A stretch of 54,566 bases of DNA, taken from NCBI GenBank assembly GCA_021604825.1, contig BQJS01000006.1, forward strand, positions 1-54,566, read 5' to 3'. The stretch comes from Phycisphaerae bacterium. GTDB lineage: Bacteria; Planctomycetota; Phycisphaerae; UBA1845. Both the position numbers and the translations under genes were made by a program. Shown one piece after another: positions 40,694-51,160 of this stretch. Positions within the stretch are counted from its first letter, which is position 1. Every line of letters starts with the position of its first letter. The notes below the pieces were generated by a model, which was given only the letters and a program-made list of their open reading frames with translations, was not told the DNA's origin and made no database searches.

Positions 40694-43339
40694 TCAGATG
40701 GCCCCCGCGTGATGCGCTTCGGGAACTTGGTGCGTTGGCGCGCGACGGGGAGAGTCTGGGTGGTCGGCGAGTTTGACCGCTAAGTCGGCGAACACATGAT
40801 CGAGTCGCAGGAAAGCACGAACGATGACCGGATCAAACTGAGTACCGGAACAATCCTGGATAATCTTCACTGCTGCTTCGTGACTGATCGCGTCTTTGTA
40901 CACGCGCTTGGACGTCAGCGCATCGTAAACATCAGCAATCGCCGTGATGCGCGCTGACAGCGGTATTTGCGTTTCCTTCAAACCTTTGGGGTATCCTGAT
41001 CCATCGTACCATTCGTGGTGCGATTGAATGATGTCAATGGCGGGCTTGAAAAACTCCGCCTCGGGTGCCTTCTTCATGACGCGTCGCAGGGTCTCCGCAC
41101 CGATGTCGGAGTGGGTCCGCATGATCGCCATCTCTTCAACCGTCAGGCGTCCTGGTTTCCTCAAGATGGCGTCGGGAATCGCGACTTTTCCAATATCGTG
41201 GAGTGGAACTGCGTACTTCATGCCGTGGAGAAAATCCTCGTCGATCTGATCGCCGTATTCCTCTCCCTTGGCGAGTTCCTCGGCAAGCGTCAATGCGTAT
41301 TGCGTCACCCTGTCCACATGCTGGCAGGTGTCGCTGTCTCGATTCTCGGCCAACTTGGCGAGAGCCACCAGCGTCAAGTCGCGTGCATTGTCTCTAGCCT
41401 GTTGCGAGATGTTGGCATGAACCACCGATCCGGCGATCCCCGCGATGAGTTCGGTGTACTCCAACTCGCGCGGGCCAAACGGCAGCCCGTTGATGCGCTC
41501 CGCAAGGTTTAGGACGCCCACAACTTTCCCTGCGCTTCCCAGCGGAGTTGACAACATAGGCGCGCTTACAAAAAACGGTGAGTCGTACGCAATGGAGAAC
41601 GACCGCATGTCGTCATCGGCATTGAGTATGATTGACTCTCGCGATTCGAACACCCTCCCCGCAATCCCCGTTCCCACTGGCACCCGAACGGTTTTGGCAA
41701 TTTCAGGGTCAATTCCCGTTGATTCTCCAATGCAAAGGTGTCGCCCCGTTTCGTCGGGAAACATGATCGAGACTCGGCGACATCCGCATGCCTGGGCGGC
41801 GGTCGAAATCGTCAGATCGAGGATATTCTTGCGACTCAAAGCATCACCCAAGGAGCGACAGAAATCGAGAAGGAGTACAAGTAAACGGATTTGCTCCCCC
41901 CTTAACTGGTAGCTGCGAAGGACGCTTCGCCGTTCGCGCTGCAGCCGTGCCATCGAATCGACTCGAAGGCAAAGTTCTCGCGTACGAATCGGCTTGGTCA
42001 AATACTCATCTGCGCCGGCTTCGAGGCCAGCCACAACGTCGGATGCGTCAGCGCATGCACTGACGATTATCACCGGGATATGACGAAGGTCAGCGTCTGC
42101 CTTAAGGAGGCGAGTGCATTCCAAACCGTCCATGTTCGGCATCATTACGTCCATGACGATGACGGTGGGGTGGTCCTTCTTGGCGCTTTCGAGGGCTAGG
42201 TACCCGTCGCGTGCTTCGCTGACCCGATAGCCCTCCCGCTCCAGACATCCTTTGCACAACAAGCGATTCGTCGCATTGTCGTCAACAACCAGAATGTGCA
42301 TCGCGTCATCTGATTCTTGAAGACGACCGATCTCAAAATCAGAAGGTAAAGGCTCTTCAATCAAGTCGCCCTCAACGGAGTAACCGCCCCCGTGCGTTTC
42401 GACCAAATTGCGCCCGCCGGACTTTGCGCGGTAAAGCGCCTGGTCTGCCGCTTCGATGACCGTGCCAAGTTCCTCGCCAAGACAACAGGCGACCCCGATG
42501 CTCACCGTCACCCGACCTGCCGAGCTGGACGGGTGTGCGATGGCCAGATCCCAAACCGCTTGTCGCAGTCGCTCAGCAATCCCACGCGCTTTCTCAAGGG
42601 TCGCTTCCGGAGCGAGAACAATGAATTCCTCGCCGCCATACCTTCCCACACAGTCAAATGTTCTGCAGGTTAACCGGACGCATTGGGCCACGAGACGCAG
42701 GCAATCGTCCCCTGCGCGGTGCCCCAACGAGTCGTTAAACAACTTGAAGTGGTCGATATCAATCATGCCGATGGCATAACCAAGATCGCTGCGCATGGAA
42801 CGTTCGTGTTCGATCTTGGCAGTCTCGTCCCACGCCCCGCGGTTGAGAAGTCCGGTTAGGGCATCAATCCGAGCCAGTTTGGCTAGTTCCGCGTTTGCGC
42901 GCTCTAGCTGTTGCGAGGTTATCGTCAACTGCTCGTTTCGTTCGACAAGTTCCATTTCCGCTCGGCGAACGCGAAGCTGAACGGAAACACGAGCCATCAC
43001 CTCATCGATCTTCACCGGTTTCGTGACGTAGTCGCTACCGCCTGCTGAGAACGCGTTGACAATGTCTTTGGATGCCGCTGAAGCGGTTACGAAGATTACA
43101 GGAATTGACGCCGTCGATTCATTCGCCCTAAGGATTCTGGCCACCTCCAGTCCGTCACGGTCGGGCATCATGACATCCAGTAGAATCAAGTCTGGGAGTT
43201 CGCTCATTGCAAGTTCGACGGCCTTAAACCCATCGGAGGCCTCAAGGGTCTCGTATCCCGCCTTCTGAAGCGGCTTCACCAACACTTTCAAGTTGGTGGG
43301 ATTGTCGTCGACAACAAGAATTCGGGATTGCCTATTCAT
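40694..43339 (-). CDS. Receiver-GGDEF-receiver-GAF-HD-GYP protein
   Basis: 881 residues. Receiver 1 has Asp55 (LILLDVMMP). A diguanylate cyclase domain spans about 155-315 with RYGGEEF (active-type GGEEF). Receiver 2 spans about 348-470 (VIVMDVMMPNMDG). A GAF domain lies near 510-655, and an HD-GYP phosphodiesterase domain spans about 665-850 (LHDIGK, HHEWYDGSGYPKG). So one chain may both make and destroy c-di-GMP. The last 20 residues (HPDSPRRAPTHQVPEAHHAG) have no family match and lie next to the IS remnant, so the end may be altered. The start overlaps the kinase stop by 4 bases, making the two translationally coupled partners. Confidence 0.9.
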   Translation of the reverse strand: MNRQSRILVVDDNPTNLKVLVKPLQKAGYETLEASDGFKAVELAMSELPDLILLDVMMPDRDGLEVARILRANESTASIPVIFVTASAASKDIVNAFSAGGSDYVTKPVKIDEVMARVSVQLRVRRAEMELVERNEQLTITSQQLERANAELAKLARIDALTGLLNRGAWDETAKIEHERSMRSDLGYAIGMIDIDHFKLFNDSLGHRAGDDCLRLVAQCVRLTCRTFDCVGRYGGEEFIVLAPEATLEKARGIAERLRQAVWDLAIAHPSSSAGRVTVSIGVACCLGEELGTVIEAADQALYRAKSGGRNLVETHGGGYSVEGDLIEEPLPSDFEIGRLQESDDAMHILVVDDNATNRLLCKGCLEREGYRVSEARDGYLALESAKKDHPTVIVMDVMMPNMDGLECTRLLKADADLRHIPVIIVSACADASDVVAGLEAGADEYLTKPIRTRELCLRVDSMARLQRERRSVLRSYQLRGEQIRLLVLLLDFCRSLGDALSRKNILDLTISTAAQACGCRRVSIMFPDETGRHLCIGESTGIDPEIAKTVRVPVGTGIAGRVFESRESIILNADDDMRSFSIAYDSPFFVSAPMLSTPLGSAGKVVGVLNLAERINGLPFGPRELEYTELIAGIAGSVVHANISQQARDNARDLTLVALAKLAENRDSDTCQHVDRVTQYALTLAEELAKGEEYGDQIDEDFLHGMKYAVPLHDIGKVAIPDAILRKPGRLTVEEMAIMRTHSDIGAETLRRVMKKAPEAEFFKPAIDIIQSHHEWYDGSGYPKGLKETQIPLSARITAIADVYDALTSKRVYKDAISHEAAVKIIQDCSGTQFDPVIVRAFLRLDHVFADLAVKLADHPDSPRRAPTHQVPEAHHAGAI

Positions 43340-46300
43340 GCAATTTCGTCCGTGTTAATGAGCGACCTCACGAACGTGTCAAGATCACTTAGATGACGCT
43401 CCAATTCCGGAAGTAGAGAGTCGGCGGATGTCGGTACACCGTCTTGTCCCATTTTCTCGATCTGATTTGCAACAGCCTGCGTGGCATCGGCACAAATATT
43501 TGAAGCAGCCCCCTTCAGGCTGTGCGCCGCCACGCGCAGTCGTGTCGCATCTGATTGGGCACTGGCTGTGCGAATGGTTTCGAGCAATTCAGGGACAGTT
43601 TCGATGAACGTACGCAGTACATCATGCAATAGTTCCTCGTCGCCTCCCAGTTGGTCGAGCGCCCGTTCGATATGGATAGGATCAGACTTTACTGCGGCTG
43701 CGCCTTCCGACTCTGACGGTTCGGAAATTGAATCGCTGCCCTTGTTGCGCCCTTCGGCAGGGAGCCATTTCTCAACCATTGCTTTCAGATCGTTCTTGTT
43801 GATTGGCTTGGTTATGTAGTCGTCCATGCCAGCGCGAATACAACGATCTCTATCGCTGAGGGCGGCGTGCGCCGTAAGAGCGATGACGGGTAGGTCGGAG
43901 TATTTCTCTTGCAGTCGTATTCGAGACGTGGCTTCCAACCCATCCATCGTTGGCATCTGCACATCCATTAGAACAAGGTCAAACGCATCTTGCTCCAAGG
44001 CATGGAGGGCTTCCAAACCGTTGCAGGCAATCGAGACAGCGTATCCAAGACGATCAAGCAAACTCGACACCACACGTTGATTAACAGCGTTATCCTCAAC
44101 GACCAGAAGATGCCGTGACGCGTTACCGTGTTTCTGCGGTTGCATATATTGATGCGATACACGGGCCGTAAGGTTCGCGTTTGGATCGAAGACATCCATG
44201 AGCGTGTCTAGAAGTGTTGATCGCTTGACCGGTTTGCTGAGATATCGCGCGTGAAACGATTCCAACACTTCCGATCTTGTGGAGGCGTTTCCAATCGAAC
44301 TTAGAAAGATTACTTTCGGTTGACCAAATTGCCCGTCGTTTCGAATAGCCTTCTCGACCTCAAACCCGTCCATTTCCGGCATTTGCACGTCGAGAATAAC
44401 CAGTTCAAACGGTGTCTCCGCGGTTGCATACTCTTTGAGCAAGTCCAACGCTTCGGCTCCGCTTGACGCCGAGCGGAACATGCACCCCCACGCATTCAGC
44501 ACTTCTTCTAAAATTCTTCGATTTGTGGCGTTGTCGTCGACAATCAGAATTCGGTGATCTGAAAGATTGACTTCTGATTCTCTGGGGGCGCGGTTTTCTG
44601 CAAGGAATTCACCCGAGGGTGTTTCGGCAACTCTGAGTTCGACGTCAAAGCAGAATGTGCTGCCTCGACCGTATTTGCTTTCCACGCGCATCGTACCGCC
44701 CATCAATTCCACGATTTGCTTGGAAATCGAAAGGCCCAGCCCCGTGCCTCCGTATTTTCGAGTCGTCGCTCCGTCGGCCTGTGTGAAACTCTCAAAAATG
44801 AACGGCAATCGATCTGTCTGAATTCCGATGCCCGTGTCGCGAACTGAGAATCGCAAGGTCACATCGTCCCCCGTTCGAGTCCTTTCCTCGACCGACAACT
44901 CAATCTCGCCCTGCTCCGTGAATTTCACGGCGTTCCCGGCGAGGTTCACGAGGACCTGACGAAGTCGCGTTGGATCACCCAAAACGCATCGCGGGACGTC
45001 GGGGCGAACGTGACACATGAACTCGATGCCCTTTTCAACAATTCCATGACCCGCAATATCAGCGACCCCTTCCACCAGCGAGACCAGATCAAAGGCGGCG
45101 GATTCGAGTTCCATTTTTCCGGATTCGATTTTTGAAAAATCGAGAATATCGGTGATCAACGAAAGTAATTGCTCAGAGCAGCTTTGCACCGTTGAAAGGT
45201 ACTCTTCTTGCTCGCTCGACATCTCGGTGGAAAGAGCGAGTTCCGTCATGCCAATGATTCCATTCATGGGCGTTCGGATTTCATGGCTCATGTTCGCGAT
45301 GAATTCGCTCTTGGCCCGGTTGGCAGTCTCAGCAGCGACCTTGGCCGCTCTCATTCGTTCAGCCGTGTGTTGACGATCCTGAGCATCCAGGGCACATGTC
45401 ACCAGATCTGCGATCGATCCGGCAAAACTCTCCTCTTCGATCGTCCAATTGCGCGGTTCACCTACGTGTTCGTGGCACACGACCCCGACAATCTCCTTCC
45501 CCCTGCGAATCGGCGCGTCCAATCGCGAAGGGATGTCCTGACATTGGGGGCGGGCGGCCACCATCTCGCGTGTTCTTGGATCGTCGTTGGCTTCGCATGT
45601 GGAAATGGGGCTCCCGCCACGCAATGCTTCCAGGAATCCGGGAATCAGCGCGCAAGGAATTGAATCTTCAAGACTGTGATTGTCTGCGGTTAGAACGTAT
45701 TGATTGATGCAGCACAGGTTTGACCTTGTGTCATCCAATAGCCATATGCCAATGCGCTCGGTTGATAGCGTCTCGGCGGCTTTGCTGCTGATTTCTTGTG
45801 CCGCGACCGCTAGGTCTCCGTGATACAGCGACTCTGCCCTGGCCAATTCCAGAAGTGCCGCATTTTGCGAACGCAGTCGAAGTTCGCTTTCCCTTAGGGC
45901 AGCCGCGATTCGCTTTCGGTTGACAATTTCCTTCTCGAGCTTCTGACGCTCCTGCTCTAGCTCAGAAGTGCGATCCATCACTTTTTGTTCGATGGATGCA
46001 TAGCTCTCCTCAAGCTTGGAGGCCATGTGGTTAAATGCACGTGCAAGGACGCCGATCTCGGCAACTGAGTCCTCCTTGGCTCGTTCCCCAAGATTCCCAC
46101 TGGCAATGCTGGCCGTCGTTGACACCAAACCTTGCAGAGGTCCAACCAGCTTGCGGACGACCACGACGGTCACGATCAGTGCCGCAACGATAACAATCCC
46201 TGCGATGCCTGCGGTTGCCCCAGCGTTTCTCATCAATGCGGCGTCGGCATGGTCAAGGGAACTGACCAACCTCACAAACCCGATGGCACCGGTTCTTGTA

Positions 46301-46773
46301 TCCTCGGCTGCATCGTCGTCGAGGAGATTCAGATCCATCTCTTTCGGATCAGCCCAGATGGGTACGACAACGTCAATCTGATTCGCGGTTGTTTGTACGC
46401 GAACCGATTCGCGTCGGATGCGATCACCAAGGGGATCACTGGAATCAAAGGCAACCGCGGGTTGAAAATCACCCGCAACTTGCGAGGCGGCAAGCACTTT
46501 CCCCTTTAGATCCCGAATCTCAAGCAACACAAACGATGAATCTTCAGAGCCGCTATTGACGATTTCTTCAAGTGCTTTGTGGTCATTGAGAAGAACGCCG
46601 GGCTCGGCCAGTCGACGGACTACGCGGGCGTGAATGGTCGCGTGTTCTCCACTCAGGCGAACCGAGTTTCGATAATTCTGCCAACTAAGCCCAGCACTGA
46701 GCGCGCACACGGTCCCCAGCACAAGCACGACACAGAGAGCAATAGCCCGTCGTTTCAACCCCATGCGATTCAT
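43336..46773 (-). CDS. Hybrid sensor histidine kinase with two receivers and HPt
   Basis: 1145 residues. A membrane helix near 7-28, a periplasmic sensor region, a second helix near 185-206, HAMP, coiled coil, a GAF domain (about 310-460), HisKA with His497 ([20 protein letters not shown]), HATPase ([28 protein letters not shown]), receiver 1 with Asp795, receiver 2 with Asp937 and an HPt domain with His1084 ([12 protein letters not shown]). ATG 46773 has GGAG at proper spacing; frames further upstream have none. The phosphorelay should end on the overlapping partner at 40694. The periplasmic part may read the binding protein encoded divergently. Confidence 0.92.
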   Translation of the reverse strand: MNRMGLKRRAIALCVVLVLGTVCALSAGLSWQNYRNSVRLSGEHATIHARVVRRLAEPGVLLNDHKALEEIVNSGSEDSSFVLLEIRDLKGKVLAASQVAGDFQPAVAFDSSDPLGDRIRRESVRVQTTANQIDVVVPIWADPKEMDLNLLDDDAAEDTRTGAIGFVRLVSSLDHADAALMRNAGATAGIAGIVIVAALIVTVVVVRKLVGPLQGLVSTTASIASGNLGERAKEDSVAEIGVLARAFNHMASKLEESYASIEQKVMDRTSELEQERQKLEKEIVNRKRIAAALRESELRLRSQNAALLELARAESLYHGDLAVAAQEISSKAAETLSTERIGIWLLDDTRSNLCCINQYVLTADNHSLEDSIPCALIPGFLEALRGGSPISTCEANDDPRTREMVAARPQCQDIPSRLDAPIRRGKEIVGVVCHEHVGEPRNWTIEEESFAGSIADLVTCALDAQDRQHTAERMRAAKVAAETANRAKSEFIANMSHEIRTPMNGIIGMTELALSTEMSSEQEEYLSTVQSCSEQLLSLITDILDFSKIESGKMELESAAFDLVSLVEGVADIAGHGIVEKGIEFMCHVRPDVPRCVLGDPTRLRQVLVNLAGNAVKFTEQGEIELSVEERTRTGDDVTLRFSVRDTGIGIQTDRLPFIFESFTQADGATTRKYGGTGLGLSISKQIVELMGGTMRVESKYGRGSTFCFDVELRVAETPSGEFLAENRAPRESEVNLSDHRILIVDDNATNRRILEEVLNAWGCMFRSASSGAEALDLLKEYATAETPFELVILDVQMPEMDGFEVEKAIRNDGQFGQPKVIFLSSIGNASTRSEVLESFHARYLSKPVKRSTLLDTLMDVFDPNANLTARVSHQYMQPQKHGNASRHLLVVEDNAVNQRVVSSLLDRLGYAVSIACNGLEALHALEQDAFDLVLMDVQMPTMDGLEATSRIRLQEKYSDLPVIALTAHAALSDRDRCIRAGMDDYITKPINKNDLKAMVEKWLPAEGRNKGSDSISEPSESEGAAAVKSDPIHIERALDQLGGDEELLHDVLRTFIETVPELLETIRTASAQSDATRLRVAAHSLKGAASNICADATQAVANQIEKMGQDGVPTSADSLLPELERHLSDLDTFVRSLINTDEIA

Positions 46774-47169
46774 ATACAAGGCTCCAACCTGACCGGACGC
46801 GCAACATCCGATTGCGGACACCCGAAGAAATGCCATTAATGTGCCAATATCGTGCTGGCATTTTGACTGGTTGCTTATGGGCATGATCGGCAGAAGAACG
46901 CCGCTTCGATCCTAGCAAGCACAATTTCCACCCATCGAGAGCCATCGTCGATTCTCGTTGAACGCCCAAAGATTCCCCATTCAACCAAAATGATTCGCAT
47001 TCTCGGACTAAGTACAAAATCGAAGCGCGCAGGCAGCCGAAAAACCTGATGAAGCACGTCATTTCAACCAGAAGAGATAGAGATTTGTGCGCGCCCGATT
47101 GGCAACGTGCATAGGCTTAGGGCACGCTCAAACTGCGCGGTTCAGGTGGTCGGCTTCCTTGGAGACATT
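46774..47169. other. Divergent control region of the signalling/uptake locus
   Basis: 396 bases between the kinase start and the binding-protein start. No gene is supported. GGAGAC before GTG 47170 is the ribosome site of the binding protein. I could not assign a clear promoter pair. Confidence 0.45.
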
Positions 47170-48162
47170 GTGTCATTGGATTACGCGACGCGAATAGGCA
47201 AGGTTTTACCTCTGAGCCTTCTTTGCATGGCATTTGGCGTATGCGGTGTTTGCGCGCCAAAGATTTGTGTGGCGGGGAATCCATCACGTGTCGCCGTATT
47301 GTGCGGCGAGCGCAAGATGTACAAATCCGCCGCTGCCGCGCTGATTAAATCGCTTGAAGGCGAGGGACACACCTGTGAGCTGGTCGAATGGCCCAAAGCG
47401 TCTGACAAACCGGCGCGACAACGAGCTCTAACGCAGATCGCGGAATCCAATCCCGCCGTCATCGTTGCATCGGGCACGAGCGCCACAACGCACGCGCTCA
47501 ATCGAATCAATCGTACCCCAGTTGTATTCTTCATGGTCCCCAATGCGTTGGACGCTCCATTTTTGTCCTCTGGATCAACGGATCGCAAACGTGTTGCCGG
47601 AGTCGCGGCCAACATCCGCGCGTCGGAACGCATGCGTTGGGTCAAACAACTCGATGGCAATACGAAGCGTCTCGGGATTCTGTACGGACCGCGCACGAGG
47701 AAGACTGTGCAATCGTTTCGCGATGCCGCACGCCCCTTCGGAATCGAAGTCGTCGCCATTGAAACCAGTCGAGACCTCTTTCCGAATGCGATCGAAACGT
47801 TGACCACCGAACGCGTGGACGGCGTGCTCATGATCCCGGACGCGACGATTTACAACTCAGCTTCAGTGCAGCGCCTCTTGCTGTGGGGAGCCCGCCAGAA
47901 AAAACCGATTTGGTCCTTCTCAAGTGGAATCGTCAAAGCCGGTGCATTCGCAGGCCAGTATGCAAACGATGAGGCACTGGGTCGCCAAACCGCAAATCTG
48001 GTTAAAGATATCTTGGACGGTACACCACCTGAACAAGTTGGATTGCAATTCCCCGATCACATCGAGTCCGCAGTCAATACACATACTAGCGGAGTCATCG
48101 AACTCAAACTGAACGATTCGATCCTGCGATCGGATGTCGTCCGATTCGGAGACCAAAGATGA
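47170..48162 (+). CDS. ABC-type periplasmic binding protein (PF04392-like)
   Basis: 330 residues. A signal peptide (VLPLSLLCMAFGVCGVCAP) is followed by a two-lobed binding protein: RVAVLCGERKMYKSAAAALI, ESNPAVIVASGTSATTHAL, TPVVFFMVPNALDAPF, RLGILYGPRTRKTVQSF and RQTANLVKDILDGTPPEQVG match the TrpX/DUF534 type of substrate-binding protein. No permease or ATPase gene is adjacent, so it may act as a sensor partner rather than a transporter part. GTG 47170 is chosen for GGAGAC upstream and the proper signal. It overlaps the TonB receptor by 4 bases. Confidence 0.85.
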   Translation: MSLDYATRIGKVLPLSLLCMAFGVCGVCAPKICVAGNPSRVAVLCGERKMYKSAAAALIKSLEGEGHTCELVEWPKASDKPARQRALTQIAESNPAVIVASGTSATTHALNRINRTPVVFFMVPNALDAPFLSSGSTDRKRVAGVAANIRASERMRWVKQLDGNTKRLGILYGPRTRKTVQSFRDAARPFGIEVVAIETSRDLFPNAIETLTTERVDGVLMIPDATIYNSASVQRLLLWGARQKKPIWSFSSGIVKAGAFAGQYANDEALGRQTANLVKDILDGTPPEQVGLQFPDHIESAVNTHTSGVIELKLNDSILRSDVVRFGDQR

Positions 48163-50258
48163 TTCAACGAAACCGATCACAATCGCATGACTTGCGAAGA
48201 AGTCAGCGTCCACTGATCCCATTCGTATTGGCGTCTCTCGCGTTGTTAGGTTGGACGACCGCTCCGATGGCATTGGCCGACGATCCCGAATTGCCTGAAA
48301 ACGCTGATATGTCGGAAGGGTTGGAAGACTCCGAAATCGCGGAAGATCTTGAGATTGAAGTCGACGACGATCTGGACGAACTCGAAGACATTGGTCTTTT
48401 TGAGTTGGACGTTCCCGTGGTAGTCACCGCTGCCCGTCGCGAACAGAGAATGAATTCAGTGCCTTACGCCATCAGCGTCATTACACGTGATGACATACGA
48501 CTCACGGGCGCGCGAACAATCGCGGACGCTCTCCGCTTAGCCGCTGGTGTTGATGTGGCCGACTTAACTTATGCAAATCACGCTATCTCGCCACGTGGGC
48601 TTCATGGATTTGTTACACGGCAGGTGCTCGTTCTCGTCGATGGCCGGCAGATTTTCGACGCTCACTTCGGCGGAACATTGTGGGGGAGTTGGCCGCTGGC
48701 ACTCGACGACATCGAGCGAATCGAGGTCATACGCGGGCCGGGCGGAGTGGTGTGGGGTGCCAACGCCGTCAACGGCGTAATCAATATCATCAGCCGTGCT
48801 CCTGATGACCAACTCGGACTCTCGCTGACCACGCGCGGAGGCACGCAGGGACAACATCGCCAGTACATCGGGTATGCGATGAAAGAACAGAAATGGAGCC
48901 TGCGGATCTCGGGTGAGTACGAGGGCAGTGATGGATTCAAGGAAGGCGGCTCATTCCTAAGGCAACTGGACGACGACCTTAAAGCCGCACGATTCAATAT
49001 TCACGCCGTTTACGACAAGGGTCCCAACGATAAATTCACTCTCGCGGCTGGACACTCGTCGGTCGATGGCGGGTTCCCAACGACGCCGTTGGCTGGCTTC
49101 GGTCTACAAAGACATTCGGGCAGCCAGGCGAACTACATTCTTGCAAAATGGGATCACCATTCACCCGACGACAGCTCGTCAAATTTCACTTTCTTCGTCA
49201 ATGACTTCTATGTTTCACCTGGGGCTCCGCAGATCGACTATCGATACCAGCAAATCGCCCTGCAATATGCCAACACGATCAAGTCAGACAATGGCCACAC
49301 ATTCTCATGGGGCGTTGACTCACGTGTTGATATGGTCGACGCGACGAATTCCGATCCATACATGCTGACAAAGAGTCGCGTCAACACGGGGATCGTTGGC
49401 ATCTACCTAAAGGACGAATGGCAATTTGCTCCGCGATGGAATCTCGCGCTGGGGGGGCGAATCGACTACGAGTTCTACGGCGGTTTTCATCCCAGCGCCC
49501 GTGCTTCGCTGTCGTACGAATTGGATAACGATGCCTTCGTATACGGCTCCGTTTCAAGGGCATTCCAAATCGCGCCAGCAACGCTCAATTTCCTTGACCT
49601 CCCTCTGTTGAATGGAATCGCAAATGCCTCGGGCCGCCGTGGATTGGGAGACCAGACTCTGCTCGCTTACGAGTTGGGCTATCGGGCGAAACTATTTGAA
49701 CGAGTTGAATTCAACTTCAATCTATATTTCAACGAGTACGACGGCATCACCACATTGAGCCCGTCGCTTGGGCCCCCGGGCCTGATCAACTCGTCTCTCG
49801 CGCACCGCGGAAACGCATCCACCTACGGCGCTGAGATCGAAACCAAATACCGCGTGAACGACAAACTCACACTGCTGGGCAACTACACCTATCAGAACAT
49901 GGATTGGCGCTCCGACGTAAAGTACACAGACACAGAGGCAATGTCGCCTCCCCATCACAAGTTCATGCTGGGGGCTCGCTACGATCACACCGAAGACTTG
50001 CACCTCTCCAGCCACCTTTACTACGTCGACGCGGTCGAAGCGCCGAATCCGTCCAACCCATTCGTGTCGCGACAAATATCGCCCTACTTCCGGTGGGATG
50101 TACGCGGCGAATACGAATTCTGGGAAGATCAGGCATCCCTGGCGATCGGTGCCACAAATCTGCTCGACCACGGACACTATGAAGGCGGTACGTCATTTAT
50201 CAACGATGCCCAAGTCCCACGAATGGTCTTTGTCGAGTTGCGCTTCGCCTTACCCTAG
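48159..50258 (+). CDS. TonB-dependent outer membrane receptor
   Basis: 699 residues. Signal about 1-41, then a very acidic segment (about 42-78, such as EIAEDLEIEVDDDLDELEDI), then a plug domain (VVVTAARREQRMNSVPYAIS, RTIADALRLAAGVDVADL, IERIEVIRGPGGVVWGANAV, NGVINIISR) and a 22-strand barrel ending in a C-terminal aromatic-type strand FVELRFALP. It imports an unknown ligand at the expense of the proton motive force. The 4-base overlap with the binding protein implies joint translation. Confidence 0.92.
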   Translation: MIQRNRSQSHDLRRSQRPLIPFVLASLALLGWTTAPMALADDPELPENADMSEGLEDSEIAEDLEIEVDDDLDELEDIGLFELDVPVVVTAARREQRMNSVPYAISVITRDDIRLTGARTIADALRLAAGVDVADLTYANHAISPRGLHGFVTRQVLVLVDGRQIFDAHFGGTLWGSWPLALDDIERIEVIRGPGGVVWGANAVNGVINIISRAPDDQLGLSLTTRGGTQGQHRQYIGYAMKEQKWSLRISGEYEGSDGFKEGGSFLRQLDDDLKAARFNIHAVYDKGPNDKFTLAAGHSSVDGGFPTTPLAGFGLQRHSGSQANYILAKWDHHSPDDSSSNFTFFVNDFYVSPGAPQIDYRYQQIALQYANTIKSDNGHTFSWGVDSRVDMVDATNSDPYMLTKSRVNTGIVGIYLKDEWQFAPRWNLALGGRIDYEFYGGFHPSARASLSYELDNDAFVYGSVSRAFQIAPATLNFLDLPLLNGIANASGRRGLGDQTLLAYELGYRAKLFERVEFNFNLYFNEYDGITTLSPSLGPPGLINSSLAHRGNASTYGAEIETKYRVNDKLTLLGNYTYQNMDWRSDVKYTDTEAMSPPHHKFMLGARYDHTEDLHLSSHLYYVDAVEAPNPSNPFVSRQISPYFRWDVRGEYEFWEDQASLAIGATNLLDHGHYEGGTSFINDAQVPRMVFVELRFALP

Positions 50259-50867
50259 CAATCTGGCCTTCCCCCGGTGTTAATACCAGTTCTTATGTTA
50301 GACCAAGAGTGCTCTGTATTGCCAGCTGAGGCGTGCGGAGCGAACCGAGACCGCAGAAAACGCGGAGAACCTCGAAGCCAGCGAGATCCAAATGGGTTGT
50401 TCCCCAGATTCCTTACTGAATATCCACTCTCGACTAAGATTCATGCACAATCAGAATGGAACGCGCGGCAGATGCCCAGGACGTCTCAAAATTCAGTTCA
50501 TTCTCTGTCGTAGGCCGGCACCCGGGGCAGAATCGTCGTCGAAGCACCATCGGCGGGCGAGTCGCTGAGGCTCTGCGTCGTTACTCACCGGGATAATCAT
50601 CCGGAACTGAAGAAGCGCAACTTCATTGGTATCCCGTCGCATACATGACCCGGTATGCGACGGGATACGAAAGTGCTTTACCCCCCATCGCCCAAAAACA
50701 CCGAAATCGAGTTGTTTGGAGATAATCGCCGCCAATTCGGTGAATACAAGACTCGCAATGTCAAGCAGAGCGGTCTGCAGCTTGCCCCTCACGCACCAAT
50801 CTAAATCAAGAAACCGGGGCAATTGGTAAGAATGCCAATCGCCCCGGAAAACACCTCGCCCACACCG
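50259..50867. other. Long stretch without a convincing gene
   Basis: About 610 bases. It contains a perfect 16-bp inverted repeat at 50629-50668. Open frames of about 100 codons exist on both strands but have no ribosome site or recognisable family; one on the minus strand crosses the inverted repeat. Confidence 0.45.
50629..50668. repeat. Perfect 16-bp inverted repeat
   Basis: GTATCCCGTCGCATAC (50629-50644), loop ATGACCCG, GTATGCGACGGGATAC (50653-50668). It has no T run, so terminator activity is not obvious. The serine recombinase gene begins 500 bases to the right. Confidence 0.8.
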
Positions 50868-50972
50868 TTAATTGTCGCCGTTGGACTCCGAAGCAAGCTT
50901 GATGACATGCCGAATGGTTGGGGGGGATGCGGAGACCTTGCCCACGAGAAACAGACCGTTTTTGCGCGCCAT
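50868..50972 (-). CDS. Very small basic protein (34 residues)
   Basis: MARKNGLFLVGKVSASPPTI and RHVIKLASESNGDN. ATG 50972 has GAGGAG eight bases upstream. It is divergent from the recombinase, so it could be a small control protein of that gene or an excision factor. Family not recognised. Confidence 0.42.
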   Translation of the reverse strand: MARKNGLFLVGKVSASPPTIRHVIKLASESNGDN

Positions 50973-50997
50973 CAGAACGCTCCTCAGAGAATCCCCC

Positions 50998-51027
50998 GCC
51001 ACAAACTGCCACAAAGACCGCCACAAA
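50998..51027. repeat. Three direct repeats of GCCACAAA
   Basis: Copies at 50998, 51008 and 51020, 10 and 12 bases apart, near one helical turn, just upstream of the small minus-strand gene. Confidence 0.5.
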
Positions 51028-51061
51028 CGGGAGAATCTGGGAACACCCCAAAACGACAACA

Positions 51062-51093
51062 GCCTGCGAATCCTAGACATAGGATTCACAGGC
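51062..51093. promoter_or_regulatory. Strong dyad upstream of the serine recombinase
   Basis: GCCTGcGAATCCTA (51062-51075), GACA, TAGGATTCaCAGGC (51080-51093): 13 of 14 pairs. It stands between two divergent starts, so it could be an operator, or a recombination site of the recombinase. A second, shorter hairpin GGGGAT-tcgcg-ATCCCC (51113-51129) follows. Confidence 0.55.
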
Positions 51094-51160
51094 CTCAGAA
51101 TAAACGGATAGGGGGGATTCGCGATCCCCGCCTTTTCGCAACTCGCTAATTGCACTCGAT

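Noticed and set aside
50493..50822. 109-codon minus-strand frame
   Set aside because: It runs through the perfect 16-bp inverted repeat, lacks a ribosome site and matches no family known to me.
50998..51027. CRISPR array
   Set aside because: Three octamers 10-12 bases apart are too short and too close; no repeat-spacer structure exists anywhere in the window.
51100..51135. tRNA-like 3' end near GGGGGGATTCGCGATCCCC
   Set aside because: Only a short hairpin resembles a T-arm; no acceptor, anticodon or D-arm can be built on either strand.
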